In this document: positions 47,502-59,008 of the stretch, in pieces
How positions within the stretch are numbered: the first letter of the stretch is position 1
Layout of the letters: the number at the start of each line of letters is the position of its first letter
NCBI GenBank assembly: GCA_011033025.1
Contig: WFMF01000494.1
Span: forward strand, 52,406 to 116,405
Length of the DNA stretch: 64,000 nt
Source of the DNA: Beroe forskalii
Taxonomy: Eukaryota; Ctenophora; Nuda; Beroida; Beroidae
Direction of reading: 5' to 3'
Program-made: the position numbers and the translations under genes
Notes under the pieces: generated by a model
What the model was told of the DNA's origin: nothing
The model's input: only the letters and a program-made list of their open reading frames with translations
Databases searched by the model: none

Positions 47502-48879
47502 TCAAAATAGCTTTGTATCCATTTGTTTTCTGACACTTGTAGAAACAAGCATAAAGAACAGGGAGAACATGTACAATATTATTCAAGAAAAATCGGACTA
47601 TGTCATCCCCTACAGTACCACGCTGTTGCTCAACAAATTCAGGAAATGCTTCTCTTTTTTCTGGGTAATGTTGTTTTGTGTTACGGATTAGCTTAACAAA
47701 GCTGATCAAAGATTTGTTATCAAAATAATACTTTTTTTCTTTTTTGATAATGCCCATGAACCACTTAGGCTTGAGAAAGATTGGATTTGGATGATACTCA
47801 GTCCATTTCTCCTCCAATTTTTTCTTGAAACTTTTGTCAATAAAATGGACATCATTTGAAATCTGCTCTATAAATCTATATCTGTCCACTGAATTCCAGA
47901 AAAAGGGATGCTTATTAATTTCCTTGGTATCTGGACGAAGTTCACGATTTGCAGTTACACAGAGCTGAATGAGCATGTCTGCTAAAACTTCATCAAGTAC
48001 TTTATCTCTTTTGAATGATAGGTAAGACCAGCGACACTCATCTTTGATATTTCTGTCTCTGAAAGCATCCTCTCCAAAAGGGTGGATGTTTCTTGTCCCA
48101 TCACTCATAACGTATTGCATAACACAACCAACAGCGAAAATATCAGTAGCCTTAGCACATTTCACCTTCCCAACTTCATCAAAATCTTCCATATCAGATT
48201 CTGTATTTGACTTCTTTGATGAATTTCCAGCATGTTCAATAGCAACAACAAGCTCTTTAGCTCGCCATCCTTGAGTGCCAATTTTACCATCAGTGACAGT
48301 TCTGCTACGTTTTCCTGGCTCAATTTCAAGACTGAGTCCAAAATCAGAAATCACAGCTTTTTGCAGCATACCATCTTGTGTCTTAGGTATATCTTTAAGA
48401 AGGATATTTTGAGGTTTGAGATCACCATGAACTATGTTGAGATTGTGTAATTCATCAAGCCCTTGCATAATTCCATGAAGTATAAATTTTTTGCCATCAT
48501 AATTTGCATGATCAGTGTTGTTTTCAACAAAGTCAACTAATGTTCCTTGGCATAATTCAAGTGCAATATAAATGTACAAATAATCATGTTCAAAAATGAA
48601 ATATTTCACCAAATTTGGATGATTAAACTTTTTCAGTATTTTCACTTCTCCAATCTCATTCGCTTCAACTAAGCTCCCATTAAGACCTTTGAAAACATGC
48701 CTGGGAATAGTCTTTACAGCAACTTCAGTAGACTTTTCAAACAGGCCTTTATAAACACAGGTTCCCATGCTACCAAAGCCAAGACCAGTTGCACCAAACA
48801 TTTCCAATTTTCCTGTTTTACCACAAAGGGTACTTACATTCTCATCCATTTTATCTAGAGTTATCATTGTTGAGTTCAT
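47419..48879 (-). CDS. IRE1/RNase L-like protein kinase fused to a KEN-type ribonuclease, no membrane segment
   Basis: An intronless 486-residue frame. A kinase domain covers about residues 25-330: glycine loop GLGFGSMGTCVYKG (33-45), ATP-binding Lys56 in VAVK, catalytic VHGDLKPQNILL (150-161), DFG at 179-181. Alignment blocks such as HPNLVKYF and YIALELCQGTLVDFVE are IRE1-like. Residues 330-460 form the KEN ribonuclease domain that follows the kinase in IRE1 and RNase L. Its active-site cluster is retained: Tyr384/385, Arg399-Asn400 and His404 in LIRNTKQHY, then GDDIVRFFLNNIVHVLPVLY. Unlike IRE1 there is no luminal sensor, signal peptide or transmembrane segment, and unlike RNase L no ankyrin repeats. 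HRD is changed to HGD and the APE motif to AKE. A soluble stress- or immunity-linked RNase is plausible but inferred. Confidence 0.82.
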   Translation of the reverse strand: MNSTMITLDKMDENVSTLCGKTGKLEMFGATGLGFGSMGTCVYKGLFEKSTEVAVKTIPRHVFKGLNGSLVEANEIGEVKILKKFNHPNLVKYFIFEHDYLYIYIALELCQGTLVDFVENNTDHANYDGKKFILHGIMQGLDELHNLNIVHGDLKPQNILLKDIPKTQDGMLQKAVISDFGLSLEIEPGKRSRTVTDGKIGTQGWRAKELVVAIEHAGNSSKKSNTESDMEDFDEVGKVKCAKATDIFAVGCVMQYVMSDGTRNIHPFGEDAFRDRNIKDECRWSYLSFKRDKVLDEVLADMLIQLCVTANRELRPDTKEINKHPFFWNSVDRYRFIEQISNDVHFIDKSFKKKLEEKWTEYHPNPIFLKPKWFMGIIKKEKKYYFDNKSLISFVKLIRNTKQHYPEKREAFPEFVEQQRGTVGDDIVRFFLNNIVHVLPVLYACFYKCQKTNGYKAILSGRGLHDDRYNTSCELPTDYSYLNRSR

Positions 48880-49330
48880 TTTTAAATGAAGTATTATATT
48901 TCTGATGTTCCAATTGACTCAATCAACAACTTAGGTTTCATTTTGGTAACAAAGCCATGGCGCCATCCTTCAGTGCTCAAATTTGATTGTTATTCAATAT
49001 GGTAAAACAATGGTATTGCGATTGATCTTATTGAATTAATGAATAATCATGAAAATATATCTTCCCTATCAACAAATAAATTTTGAAACACCAATATTAT
49101 ATCATTAAAATCCTGGAATGGTTATCAAGTATTTCAGAAAACATTTACATTAATAAAATGTTTATATACATGATTCAAATGCATATAACAAAAATGAATA
49201 CAGTAGACATTCTTTTTTTATAATGTGTAAAATAAACTAATTGGTAGATGGCTTTTGCCATTGTGTTCAAAAACTAATAAAAGACCCACAAATTTTGATA
49301 TGCAAAACTTGGTCTAATTTTATATTTTTA
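48880..49330. other. AT-rich upstream region of the IRE1-like gene
   Basis: No gene is seen; it probably contains the promoter of the IRE1-like gene. No distinct TATA box could be assigned. Confidence 0.4.
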
Positions 49331-50017
49331 CTAGAAAGGCCCGTTGGGCCTGCTAGATAATACAGGACCAAGTAATAAGCTCTCAAAAATTTTATGAAGG
49401 AGCAGAAGTTCAACCATTATTCGTTGGTTACTTTTAGAAATGCTGGACCGTGCAAGTTTTGATCATTATAATTTGCTCTTGTATGATGAATTTAAATCTG
49501 AAAATTCAAACCGAGTATCGTACTCATACTGAACGTTGAATCAAAGCATTGATTTACGCCAAGAGCAGTATTCCAAAATGGCAATGTGCTATGCCAAAAT
49601 TCGATTTAATTTGATTTTGATTTTGTTCAATCTTAAATTGCTGTAAGTTCACATTTTCCGTTACCATCAACTAAGCATTGATTTAAATCGACCGACGTCT
49701 GTCACAGATTTATGAAGAGATGCTAACGATACCAGCCATACCCGTTCTCTATTTCCAGATCTTGAATTTCAAAAAAAAACAGTAAACACGTCGTTCTTTC
49801 AAACACCAAAACGCAGCAATCAACAACGTATCAGAAAGCACTCGCATAGAACTGATCATAATCTGCACGTGCAGAATATATGTATCCATAGCAACGGCGC
49901 GACTTAGCCCAGCTTAGCCTTCGTTTCTCTTGATATCTTCTTGGCAAGCTCAAATTTAATTGTATACGGAATTACAGACAAACATTATTCACGTGCGACT
50001 TTACTTTATATATAAGA
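49331..50017 (-). mobile_element. Non-autonomous Helitron, copy 2 (687 bp)
   Basis: On the minus strand it begins TCTTATATATAAAGTAAAGT and ends AGCAGGCCC-AAC-GGGCCTTTCTAG, with flanking A and T as expected for AT-targeted Helitron insertion. It shares termini and interior blocks with the copy at 30335-31123, including CCATAGCAACGGCGC near the 5' end. It encodes no protein. Confidence 0.78.
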
Positions 50018-51646
50018 TTCACTTTAGGGTGTGAAATAGTATGTACTTTGTGCTGCCCTCCAACTCTATTTAATTGAGCTGCATCGAGTAATTAAAGATA
50101 ACTTCTACATTCTGCGGATAATGAATTTTAACATATGTAATTGTAGACATGATTCTTTTATGCATATTAATGAAACTTTGGCAGTGTGGAGAAATGACTC
50201 ACCTTTGGTGGATAAAGGTGGACTTGATTTTTAAGCAGACTTAGGGTTGGCCTTTTTTTCTTAAAGGGGTAATGAGCAATCAAGCAATCATGTGCTAATC
50301 AGAAAATGTTGTTGGATACATAAGGTGTGTATATAAGCTGCAGTGTTTTGAGAGAGTTATCAACATTTCTCTCATTCTGCCAAACCAAGTCTCCATAACG
50401 GAATCATTCATCCAACCTCTACAGAATATTCAGCTCACCTCTACAGAAGATACAGAAGAAGGAGGGGTAGAAAATGTACTACCTTCTCTTTGAGGAAAAC
50501 TTGCAATGACCTGAGCATCTTGGAATGGAAGGCAGAGGGACAGGATGTACAGTTCAATTGCACTGATACAATCCGGGCCATACAACCTCATGCATTCGAA
50601 GGACTTGCTCTCTAGTTAGCCAAATGATGGAATGATAATTTAGTAACCATACCTACCACTGTCACCAAAACAGATTAGTTTATACCTAGAGTAGATACCC
50701 AATGTCCCAGTGGTAAAGTTGCTTGGATGGTTGCCAATCCTGGTTTTGGGCAAAACAACTTGGTTGCATGGCTGTGATGGGCGATTGAACCTTATTATAT
50801 GACTTTTAATGCTGATACAGCACAACCTATGGGCTATCCGCTATGGCCTATGACGCTTCAGTGTATGGACTTGTGGATGGCAATTAAATTTTGTGTGGTT
50901 CTTACTTTTTTCCAACTAATTATTTAATAAATAATCACGGGACACTTAACAGTGGTTAAACATTATCACGTCATGATTAAAAGTTTACGTCTGCCTGCCT
51001 CTATGTTTTGTAAATGCTTTCCATCCAGTAATCCGCACATTAATTCGATTTTCATAGTCCCTCTCTCCTCACTTTGAAACACGAATCATGGGTAATGCGT
51101 GATCTAGCTTTCATTTTCTTTGATGTTGTACGAGGTGGTTGCCAATAACTCAATTTACTTCTCAGGATAGCTATCCTGCTCTAGGATACCTATCCTGAGT
51201 GGAAGTAGGAGGTTGTGCAACCTAACGTTAAAGTAACAAATAAATTCCATGCAACGTGAAGTGGGACTGTAGTGGCAAGGAAGTTGATTGAGTCACGAAT
51301 ATTGAGTACGCTGTACCAGTGAAGGCAATGATACGGATGATAAATAATTATGAAGGATATTATGTGATGTGTATTTTTATATAAGGGGTGAGAGGAAGGC
51401 TGCTGGAGAGAGCCACTGCTCCCAGCTCCAGTACTCAAATGTCAAGTGATGTGTTATGAATGAATATAATACGGAGCAGATTAGCTAGATAAATCATAGA
51501 TAATTAGGAATTTTTGATGGAGATTTTTTTTTGAATTTGTTGCATTGTTGACCAAGAGTTGTTGCCCAACTAGGATACCAGGATAGGCTACTTTTTACCA
51601 CCGGGCCCAATGTTTTGCCCCAATTACTGTTCTCCATTATTATCTA
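50018..51646. other. Non-coding stretch
   Basis: No supported gene. A short plus-strand reading near 50470-50615 ends in a peptide resembling the start of a leucine-rich repeat, but it is isolated. Confidence 0.45.
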
Positions 51647-52006
51647 CTAGCAGGCCCACTGGGCACTGTTTGCAGCACATTGTTCGCAGATTTCAACCAT
51701 TGCAATTGTAATTAAGTAATTAGTGAAAAACTTTTTACTGCATCAAAAATTCGAATCAGAACCAAAGTTACATGCTCATGTGAGAAGCAAGAAATGAAAT
51801 CCACACACTTGACATGCTACCATAGCAAAAGAAATAATTTTAACCCAATCTGCATATGCATTCTGACACAAATCCTATACACACAACGACACAGTGTCCA
51901 TACACACAGTTTTTCATTCTAATATATGATATGCTATGATGCTGACACAGAGTCCCATTCATAACAAACACAAATCTGATATGCTCAATTTACTTTATAT
52001 TAAAGA
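51647..52006 (-). mobile_element. Degraded Helitron, copy 3 (360 bp)
   Basis: On the minus strand the start is TCTTTAATATAAAGTAAATT and the end is GCCC-AGT-GGGCCTGCTAG. It is shorter and more diverged than the other two copies, and the flanking T is not preserved at one end. Confidence 0.6.
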
Positions 52007-52035
52007 AGTCTTCTTTCCCTTAAAATCATCATCGG

Positions 52036-53990
52036 GTGTTAATATATTAACTTGGGTGTTAATATTAACGAAAATTTTAATTTTTCCGACCACCATGAAA
52101 AACTCTTGACTAAAGCTAGTCAACAACTAGGAATATCAAAGCGTACTTGCTACTTTGCAAGTGATGTACAGCGTAGAAGAATTTTATACCTTTCTTTGGT
52201 TAGAAGTCAGTTTGAGCACTGTTCGCCTGTTTGGGGGCCAAGAGCTCCCACTGCCATCAGAAAATTCGAAAACTTCCAGAAAAAATGTGTTAAATGGATT
52301 CTCAAGGTGACCAGTCCTACTGTAATGAGGTTTATATAAGAAAATGTTTGGATCTGAAAATTTTACCTCTTGAATACAGATTTACTTGTGCAGAAATGAC
52401 TCTGTTTCATAAAATATTTTATAACTTGACTCCTCTTTCTATGCCAGGTTATCTCGTACTTAACAGTAATACCTACAGACAATAGCAAACTATGATCTAG
52501 GCATCTAGATAATCTTGCACTCATTTCTAACCTAACACCTGGATCAAATACCTTATTACAGGAAATATCGCCTTCAGAAAAATGAGCCTACATGTCATTA
52601 AGCTACATGAAATTAAGCCCTTTTTTGAGGCCCTAGGGCTTAATTACATGTACGCCTAATTTAATGCATTCTTAAATACATGCAGCCAAATTATCATTTT
52701 GGAGATAGAAAATTAGAAAGTCTTTGAAATTATGAAATAGAAATTCCAGCCTTGTATTCAAATAATTAAGACTTTGTATTTTACAAATTTAAGAATTTTA
52801 GGCTTGATCTTCTATTTGAAAATTTGATTGAATGAATAATTCCCCACTGAAAACAATTAATTTAATCGGTGAATTTTCAGAGAAATAATTACTATGACAA
52901 AATAACCTATAGAATAAGTCATCAAAGCATCATGAGAGTCTTATCACTTCATCAGGTCTATCAAATTGTTGATAGAATATATTTCCACAAAACTCAGTAC
53001 TTATTGGTTATCAGGAAACATTGCATGCTATGTAAACTCAGCTATGAAGATTTGAAGAAATAGGCAATGGAGAATCATGAGTGAATTTGAATTCGAATAA
53101 AATGTTTACAACACAATGACAATGAATATATTTTCTCAGGTTTATATTATGAATGAAGCTTCTATGTTGTGCTGAGGGAAAACACTCAGACAATCATAAA
53201 GACTGTTAACGAGGTTGCCCACCACTAAAGAAATATCTATACTATATTAAAACATATTCCTGAAAAGAATGATGAAAATAAATAATGTACTCGGAACAGT
53301 ACATTCTGGTAAGCTCAACTTTCTCCAGAATATGTCTCTTGCATTTTTGATAGTCTTGGCAATACCAGTGGCTTTCCATCCGGCATCAATTTATGCAATA
53401 CTGTATCAATACTGAATGAAAAAATCGATGTTTTCGAACTTATTTGCTTGAAAAATAGTCCTCATGAAATTAAGAATACATGTCATTAAGGTGCATGAAA
53501 TTAAGCCCTTTTTGACACCTTAGGGCTTAATTATATGTAAACTTAATTTCCTGTAATAAGGTAGTTGCAATAACCTAAGCAAATCATTCTTTTATCGAGG
53601 GCATCGCACTTGGAATACATTGCCTCTTGAAATCCGAGATACACCGGGGCAATCTGAATTCAAAACTAAACTTAAAGATTATCTCAAGTCACTTGCCAGG
53701 ACAGAGATTGTTGCTTGGCAAGATGACTGGTCACAGCTATCCCATGATGGTGGTTAAATCTTCATTACCAAAATTTTGTAATTTTGAGAGGGGGGCCATA
53801 TGATTATTAATCTTGATATATGTTGATTGTTTTAAACTCTCTTGGTCCAAAGTATGTTGGCACAGCTTGCTGTGCGTATCTATGTTTTGGAAACCCTTAA
53901 ACTATTATGAAATTGAAAATTTGTTTATTTTCATATCTTATTATAATTTTAAAGTTTTGAATAAAAAAATCATATTGAGTTGAGTGATAA
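52036..53990 (+). mobile_element. LINE fragment (ORF2 C-terminus) interrupted by a DNA element
   Basis: The plus strand reads the C-terminal region of a LINE ORF2: LGVNINENFNF, LTKASQQLGISKRTCYF and LVRSQFEHCSPVWGP, then a frameshift near 52310 and LKILPLEYRFTC. It continues after the inserted element at 53562 with SFFYRGHRTWNTLPLEIRD and LKDYLKSLARTEI, closing with TAA at about 53757. The final 230 bp, ending near AATAAAAAAATC at 53965, are probably its 3' UTR. It is related to, but clearly distinct from, the LINE at 37.9-39.3 kb (same blocks, divergent residues). No reverse-transcriptase catalytic core remains. Confidence 0.78.
52551..53561. mobile_element. 1,011-bp DNA transposon inserted in the LINE, TA target
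   Basis: The ends are perfect 16-bp inverted repeats (CCTTATTACAGGAAAT at 52551; complement ending 53561), flanked by TA on both sides (52549-52550, 53562-53563). Both subterminal zones carry palindromes built from CATGAAATTAAGCCC...GGGCTTAATTA. The interior is AT-rich without a recognisable transposase, so this is a Tc1/mariner-like MITE. Removing it with one TA rejoins the LINE frame exactly. Confidence 0.82.
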
Positions 53991-55392
53991 CTAGTAAAGG
54001 AAGTTTGTACAAACTTTTTTGCAACAGACCAAAATTAGTGAATAGTGATTAGTGGTATGACAGCATTGCACAGAATCAGAACAACAAATAGTTGAATTCT
54101 TTTAAATTAAAAAATTTAAAAAAAAATATTTGAGTTTCATATGAAAAATTAAAATGAATTTTAATCAAGTATTCAAGACAGTAGACAAAAATATTGGCTA
54201 TTGAAATTTTATTTTAAATATTGCCAAGATATCAGTCTTTGAAAAAAATAGATCTTATCAACTGAAGAACTAAAAAGTATTTATATTGTTGGTTATTGAT
54301 AACAGCTCTTGAGCAGTGAAAAAATAAGTTTTAATAACAAGATATTGAATTGATTTCTAAAATTTTATAAATTGTCATACCAAGTTCATAATCACACATT
54401 TGATTAAATAAAGTAGTGTTTAAAATTTAAACACTAAAATCAAGAAAAATACTGACACATGAGAAGTATGAAAAATCCATATTATAGAAGATTATTCAGA
54501 TTAGAAGATGGAAGTGTAGAGAAAGTAAACTATTGAGTCCAGAAACAGACATATAATGTGTTTACTCAAAAAGGACATAAACATAAAGCAGACGCCTGCT
54601 TCTAAAGTAGATACCTATGTGACCTCTGATTACAATAGATGATAACCTAGCTCTAGTGTGCTTACAAGGTAAGAGATCAAGGTAAGGAAGGAGAGTTGGC
54701 TTCCTGCCAGGTCAGTGTATGTTTGAATACCTTTACACTTCTCACAGGAGCAGCACTTCCAAATGGACAGTCAGCTGATTAAAAAGGGGTACAATAAAGC
54801 CAGTTTCATAGGCATTGTATAGGAGCTAGAGACAAATGCGTCAGGGTATTCCTTTCAATCAGGAACTATCTAGAGGAATCCTCAGAGACTGCCTCTGTGT
54901 TTTTGTTGTAGAGACATACTTAATACTGTGTATGATGAACGCCAAATGACACTACTTTTAAACCAATCCACATACAAAGAGGACAGGTAGACAAATATAA
55001 ATGTCCTCTCTATAATCTTAGACAGACATCTTAAAGCAGACATCTGCTTTATGAAAAGGCATATACATCTGAATTACAAACAAAATGTATCTGCTTTTTA
55101 ACTCAAAAAAAGATGCTTACTTTGGATACTCCAACTTCCTCCATAACATGGCCAAGAAAATAGGGTATGCTCATTCTACCTTCCTGGCCATTGGTTGATC
55201 AATATATGAGTATCTAATCACACAGGCCCCTTTCAGTTCTTATTACAAATCATTTCATTAACTAAGAAAGAATATGCATGTAATCAGCTTTTCATCAAAT
55301 TGACTTGGCAATTGATAAGAGAAAGAGTACTTATACAATAATATTGATACACCAAGTAGCAATAAAGCATACTAGTACAAGGTAGTATGAGG
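53991..55392. other. AT-rich intergenic DNA
   Basis: No gene is found. A short word, AAGCAGACATCTGCTTT, near 55036 is palindromic, and a related AAGCAGACGCCTGCTT lies near 54586. Confidence 0.45.
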
Positions 55393-55530
55393 TTTATTAA
55401 GATTTATTCTAAAATAATGAACCCTTCATCTTCTGTTATATGTTAGTGTAGGTTTCAATGTATATGTATAGTACATTTGCAGCTGAGTTCAATTCTATGT
55501 CTTCATAAGAATCATAAGAGAGTTCAATAT

Positions 55531-56139
55531 TTACTGTTGTCGAAGTCTTGCAAGTCTTTGAGACAACTCATCCTGTTCAGCATTAGCATGTGATGTTGTT
55601 CCCACAGAGGAATTTGGTATGGAATGCCCACCAAGTTCCACACCAACTTCCAAGCCATGCTCATCTGCAACTTCCTGCATGAGAGAATCAACAGAATCCT
55701 CTGGAACAGACAATGTTACTGTGTTACTCATAGTCTGATCCATAGCTTGACTTTGGACATCCATATCTTCAAACTGCTTTTCAAATTTGTCCATCAATTG
55801 CTGCATCTTTTCTAAATTCATTGATTTCATAGCTGAGTCAAGGCCTTTAACCACACTTCCCATGTTTCCAGTTACTTGTTGCATTGCAATAGCAGTTTGA
55901 ACCCTGCTACAAACACCATCAACTCGTGAAGCCATTCTGAGGAAATTTGCATATTGACTTTTTTGTCGAATTGCATTTTCAGCATGAATTCTTGCACCTT
56001 CCATATTTCCTTTTTCAATTGCACATTTCAACTTATACTTTTCTGCCTTCTCTTCCTTTTGACACTTCTTAGCATTTCTCTCCAGTTGCTTGGCAGCAAA
56101 CTTAAGGTTAAACATCTGTTTTTCTAACTGTTTTGTCAT
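55531..56139 (-). CDS. CHMP1B: Charged multivesicular body protein 1 (CHMP1B-type), ESCRT-III subunit
   Basis: A 202-residue protein with an intronless coding sequence. It aligns end to end with animal CHMP1A/B (196-199 residues): the basic N-terminal helix (FNLKFAAKQLERNAKKC), the family-typical GNMEGARIHAENAIRQKSQ, then MNLEKMQQLMDKFEKQFEDM and a variable acidic segment. The C-terminal MIT-interacting motif DELSQRLARLRQQ is the MIM1 helix that recruits VPS4, spastin and related MIT proteins. It acts on cytosolic faces of endosomes and the midbody, polymerising for membrane scission. The ATG is preceded by GTTAACTTTTTGCAG, a 3' splice site, so the 5' UTR is spliced. Two AATAAA signals lie about 120-140 nt after the stop (55408-55403, 55398-55393). 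There are no missing motifs. Choice of 1B over 1A rests on the C-terminus and overall similarity. Confidence 0.93.
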   Translation of the reverse strand: MTKQLEKQMFNLKFAAKQLERNAKKCQKEEKAEKYKLKCAIEKGNMEGARIHAENAIRQKSQYANFLRMASRVDGVCSRVQTAIAMQQVTGNMGSVVKGLDSAMKSMNLEKMQQLMDKFEKQFEDMDVQSQAMDQTMSNTVTLSVPEDSVDSLMQEVADEHGLEVGVELGGHSIPNSSVGTTSHANAEQDELSQRLARLRQQ

Positions 56140-56164
56140 ATTGGTATCTGCAAAAAGTTAACAG

Positions 56165-57540
56165 TTACAATTGATTAATAATAATAATTCATAACATTGC
56201 TTATGGTTAGTTATGGACTTTGCTGGTGACAGAAGCGAAACAATAGCATCTGTCCTCAGCCAGCATTGCTAAAGAACATAATTTTTTGAATCAGGAAAAT
56301 CAATCACATAATGACAATTGATATTTATTGTAATCATTTTACACAAAATATTGACTTAGCATTAAACTCAGTGAGTAGATTAAAGTATTTTTTTCACTTC
56401 ATGAATGAATATATCTAACACTTTCAAACAGAATAAAACAAATATTCGGAATAAAACAACCTCATTCACATAACAATTCCCAGCCCAATATTATATTGGA
56501 ATGGTCAGACCCAGAACTAATATTCCAATTGAACGTGATATGTTGTATGAGATAATAATCAAACAACTATTTAATCAAACAACTATTTTATTATTTGTAC
56601 TATCAATCAATAAATATAAATTATATGAATATCAAATCGTCAATAATTTCAAGGTTATACAATTTTAAAGAATTATAACATTGATATTTTTTAAGATTAG
56701 GGGGGAATCATCATAGCTGCACATCTATTTATTAACGAAAAGAATATATTAGTTTAATAACCTGAGGGTATCACTGTCATGTGAGGTCAGGTTTGGCCTT
56801 CTTAACAAAATCAAAAGAGATCCTAGTACAGGACCCTATTCGCTTAGGGCTTTAATAGACCCCCTTGTGAATCCCCTCAATTTGTTAAAGCCAGTGTTTT
56901 GGTAAGATGTGCAACTAAGTTTAACAGCCGGGGCACGAGCAGGGCAGAGAGCAATCCATCGACAATAATAATATAATATAACATCTTAAAGTTGCCTTGT
57001 TTTATATTTCTCGACACCTGTCTTCATTTCTATCATGTTTTTGGGGCTATGGAAATCGGATGGGTGAAAAATAGTGGAGAAATCGTGACTTAAGTCGATA
57101 TAAGGATGCTTCTACTGCAAAGTTATTATCACATTAAACATATCGCGTTCAATTGGCAACATAAAAGTGTCAAAACTCGGCTTCTGAACAATGTTTTCAC
57201 GTAATTTCTTCTTGTATGCCATTCTCTAGGGTGAGAAAAAAGATAGAGACCATATAAAGACTCCAAAACTTTTTGTCTGTCCCAAAAATTGTAATATGTA
57301 GTTGTTGGCGTAAATTCCAATATTTTTTTTCAGCTGGAAAAAGGGTGTGTCCGGTGCGGCGGTGCAGACGTGAAATTTCGGATTTGACCAAACATAAAGT
57401 TGTCACACCTCTTTTTAAGGCAAATGGGGGATAATTAAATACCCCAAAGTTGATTATCGCAAAAATTGATTTCAGCCCAAATCTGAGAGGATCTAACGCG
57501 CGTCCGACGACCGCGACAACGCTTCCCCTTCCTTAAAATC
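56165..57540. other. Non-coding stretch
   Basis: AT-rich DNA with only short, unsupported frames (for example 57129-57406 on the minus strand). It contains the 5' intron and promoter region of CHMP1B. Confidence 0.5.
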
Positions 57541-58336
57541 CTTAAAGCCCACATGGGTGTGTGTTTGCTAAACACGTATACCCCTGTTATGGTAGGTCTC
57601 CCATATAAACAGGAGCCTTCATTATCTATGACAATGACGTCATTCAGAAAAATGTAATTAAGCGCACCTAGCGCTTAAAGGACTAGGGTTAGGGTCAGGA
57701 TTGTCTGACGTCGTCAGAGGGGGTCAGGCAACGCCTGACAAGGTCAGGATTAGGGTCAGGATTTGTTAGGGTTAGGGTTAGGATTAAGATTAGGGTTTTG
57801 GTTAGGGCTATGGTTAGGTTAAGGATACAGAAAAATTGACGTCTAGATCTGTGACGTCACTCAGAGCCATTTATATGGGAGAGATACCCCTGTTATCGTC
57901 GCGTATGGAAGCGCGCGGCGCGTACACGTCGTAGGATGTTACCCTACCCTCGCGCGCGGCGCAACGTTCCACATTTGGACGTCACTTTGCATCCAGTCAG
58001 AAGAAATAGACGGGGCAACGTCCGTCGACGTACACGCACCTATGCTGGCTTAGGAAAGCAAAACGCAAACAATGATATACGTGTTTATTGTCAGACGTTG
58101 TCTGACCCCTACGCCTAGCCTTCGGCGCGGGCGGGCGCGCGCGTGTCCGCCTTGCTAAACACGTATACTCCTGTTATCGTTGCGCTTCCTCAGAAGCGCG
58201 CCGCGTACACACACCTATGCGGGTTGCTAAACACGTATATCCCTGTTTGCGTTGCGGTGTCCCGTAGGTCGAAGCGCCGCGCGCGTACACACGAATATGC
58301 GGGACTGCGGGAGCTTAGGAACTATGCGGGCTTAGG
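57541..58336. repeat. GC-rich tandem repeat array, left part
   Basis: Units start with GCTAAACACGTATACTCCTG, then TTATCGTTGCG, a palindromic AAGCGCGCCGCG block, and TACACACACCTATGCGGG. Copies are visible from 57567, 58154 and 58231. A Helitron-free hAT-like MITE interrupts it (57591-57888) and an LTR element terminates it at 58337. It continues on the far side of the LTR element. Related GC-rich words occur at 29.5-30.1 kb. Confidence 0.65.
57591..57888. mobile_element. hAT-like MITE with telomere-like core, copy 1 (298 bp)
   Basis: Terminal inverted repeats GGTAGGTCTCCCATATAAA and the complement of GGTATCTCTCCCATATAAA are bordered by a perfect 8-bp duplication, CCTGTTAT (57583-57590, 57889-57896), the hAT-type length. 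The core holds CTAGCGCTTAAAG and a degenerate TTAGGG/TTAGGGTCAGG array (57684-57830). This copy additionally carries about 45 bp of the GTCTGACGTCGTCAGA / GTCAGGCAACGCCTGAC palindromes, which are missing from copy 2. Confidence 0.82.
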
Positions 58337-59006
58337 TGTTAGGGTACCGTTATCGGTCAATTATCACTTTCAACTTCAGTCAACTTTAGCATAACACCGT
58401 ATTAAGATTCTATGATCCTTGGCAACAAGCAACCTCTATAATTGTATAATTGCCGTGCACTCTAATTCCCTTTGAAGCTTTGATAGTTTGATTATATCTC
58501 GGCTTGCATTAATATAAACCCTTGTTGGACGAGAGACGACAGACTTCACCATTCAAGCATAGTATCCATAAGTAATTAGAGTAGGATTTGTAACTACACT
58601 TAACTTCATACGGAAGAATAGTTGCCTTATGGATGGGTCGTAACTCTCATGAAATCATTGTAATGATTAGCAAGACTTGACTTGGATATATTGCTAGGAC
58701 AATATCTTTATAATGCCGTACCGTAAATTGAGTTAAAGTATGGGATTAATTTAGCAGTTAGCGTTCCTTACGGTACGACTTCGAGACGCTGCTTGCTCCG
58801 GTCTGTAAATATTCTACCAGCGAAGGCTACGCTGATTGGAGGATAGGTATTAAAGATTGACCAATAAGAGAGAGGCGCGCGCGCCATTGAGAAACTGTAA
58901 GGATTACGAAGATGTCATTGTAATATCTTCACTTCGACTTATTCCAATTCAAAGAAGTTATAAAACTTGTCTCTCTTGGAACTATACTACGACGGAAACC
59001 ATAACA
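58337..59006 (+). repeat. 5' LTR (670 bp)
   Basis: Direct copy of 62056-62748. It differs from the 3' LTR by substitutions and small indels; for example, the 3' copy has an extra ATGCTCTT near 62490 and a longer segment near 62525 and 62600. TATA-like elements are ATATAAAC (~58510) and TATAAAAC (~58960). Confidence 0.9.
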
Positions 59007-59008
59007 TT

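Noticed and set aside
50470-50620. Possible LRR-containing exon or relic
   Set aside because: A short in-frame stretch ends in IRAIQPHAFEGL, but it is isolated and has no convincing splice sites.
57684-57830. True telomere or chromosome end
   Set aside because: The TTAGGG-like tract is short, degenerate and internal to a MITE, with genes on both sides.
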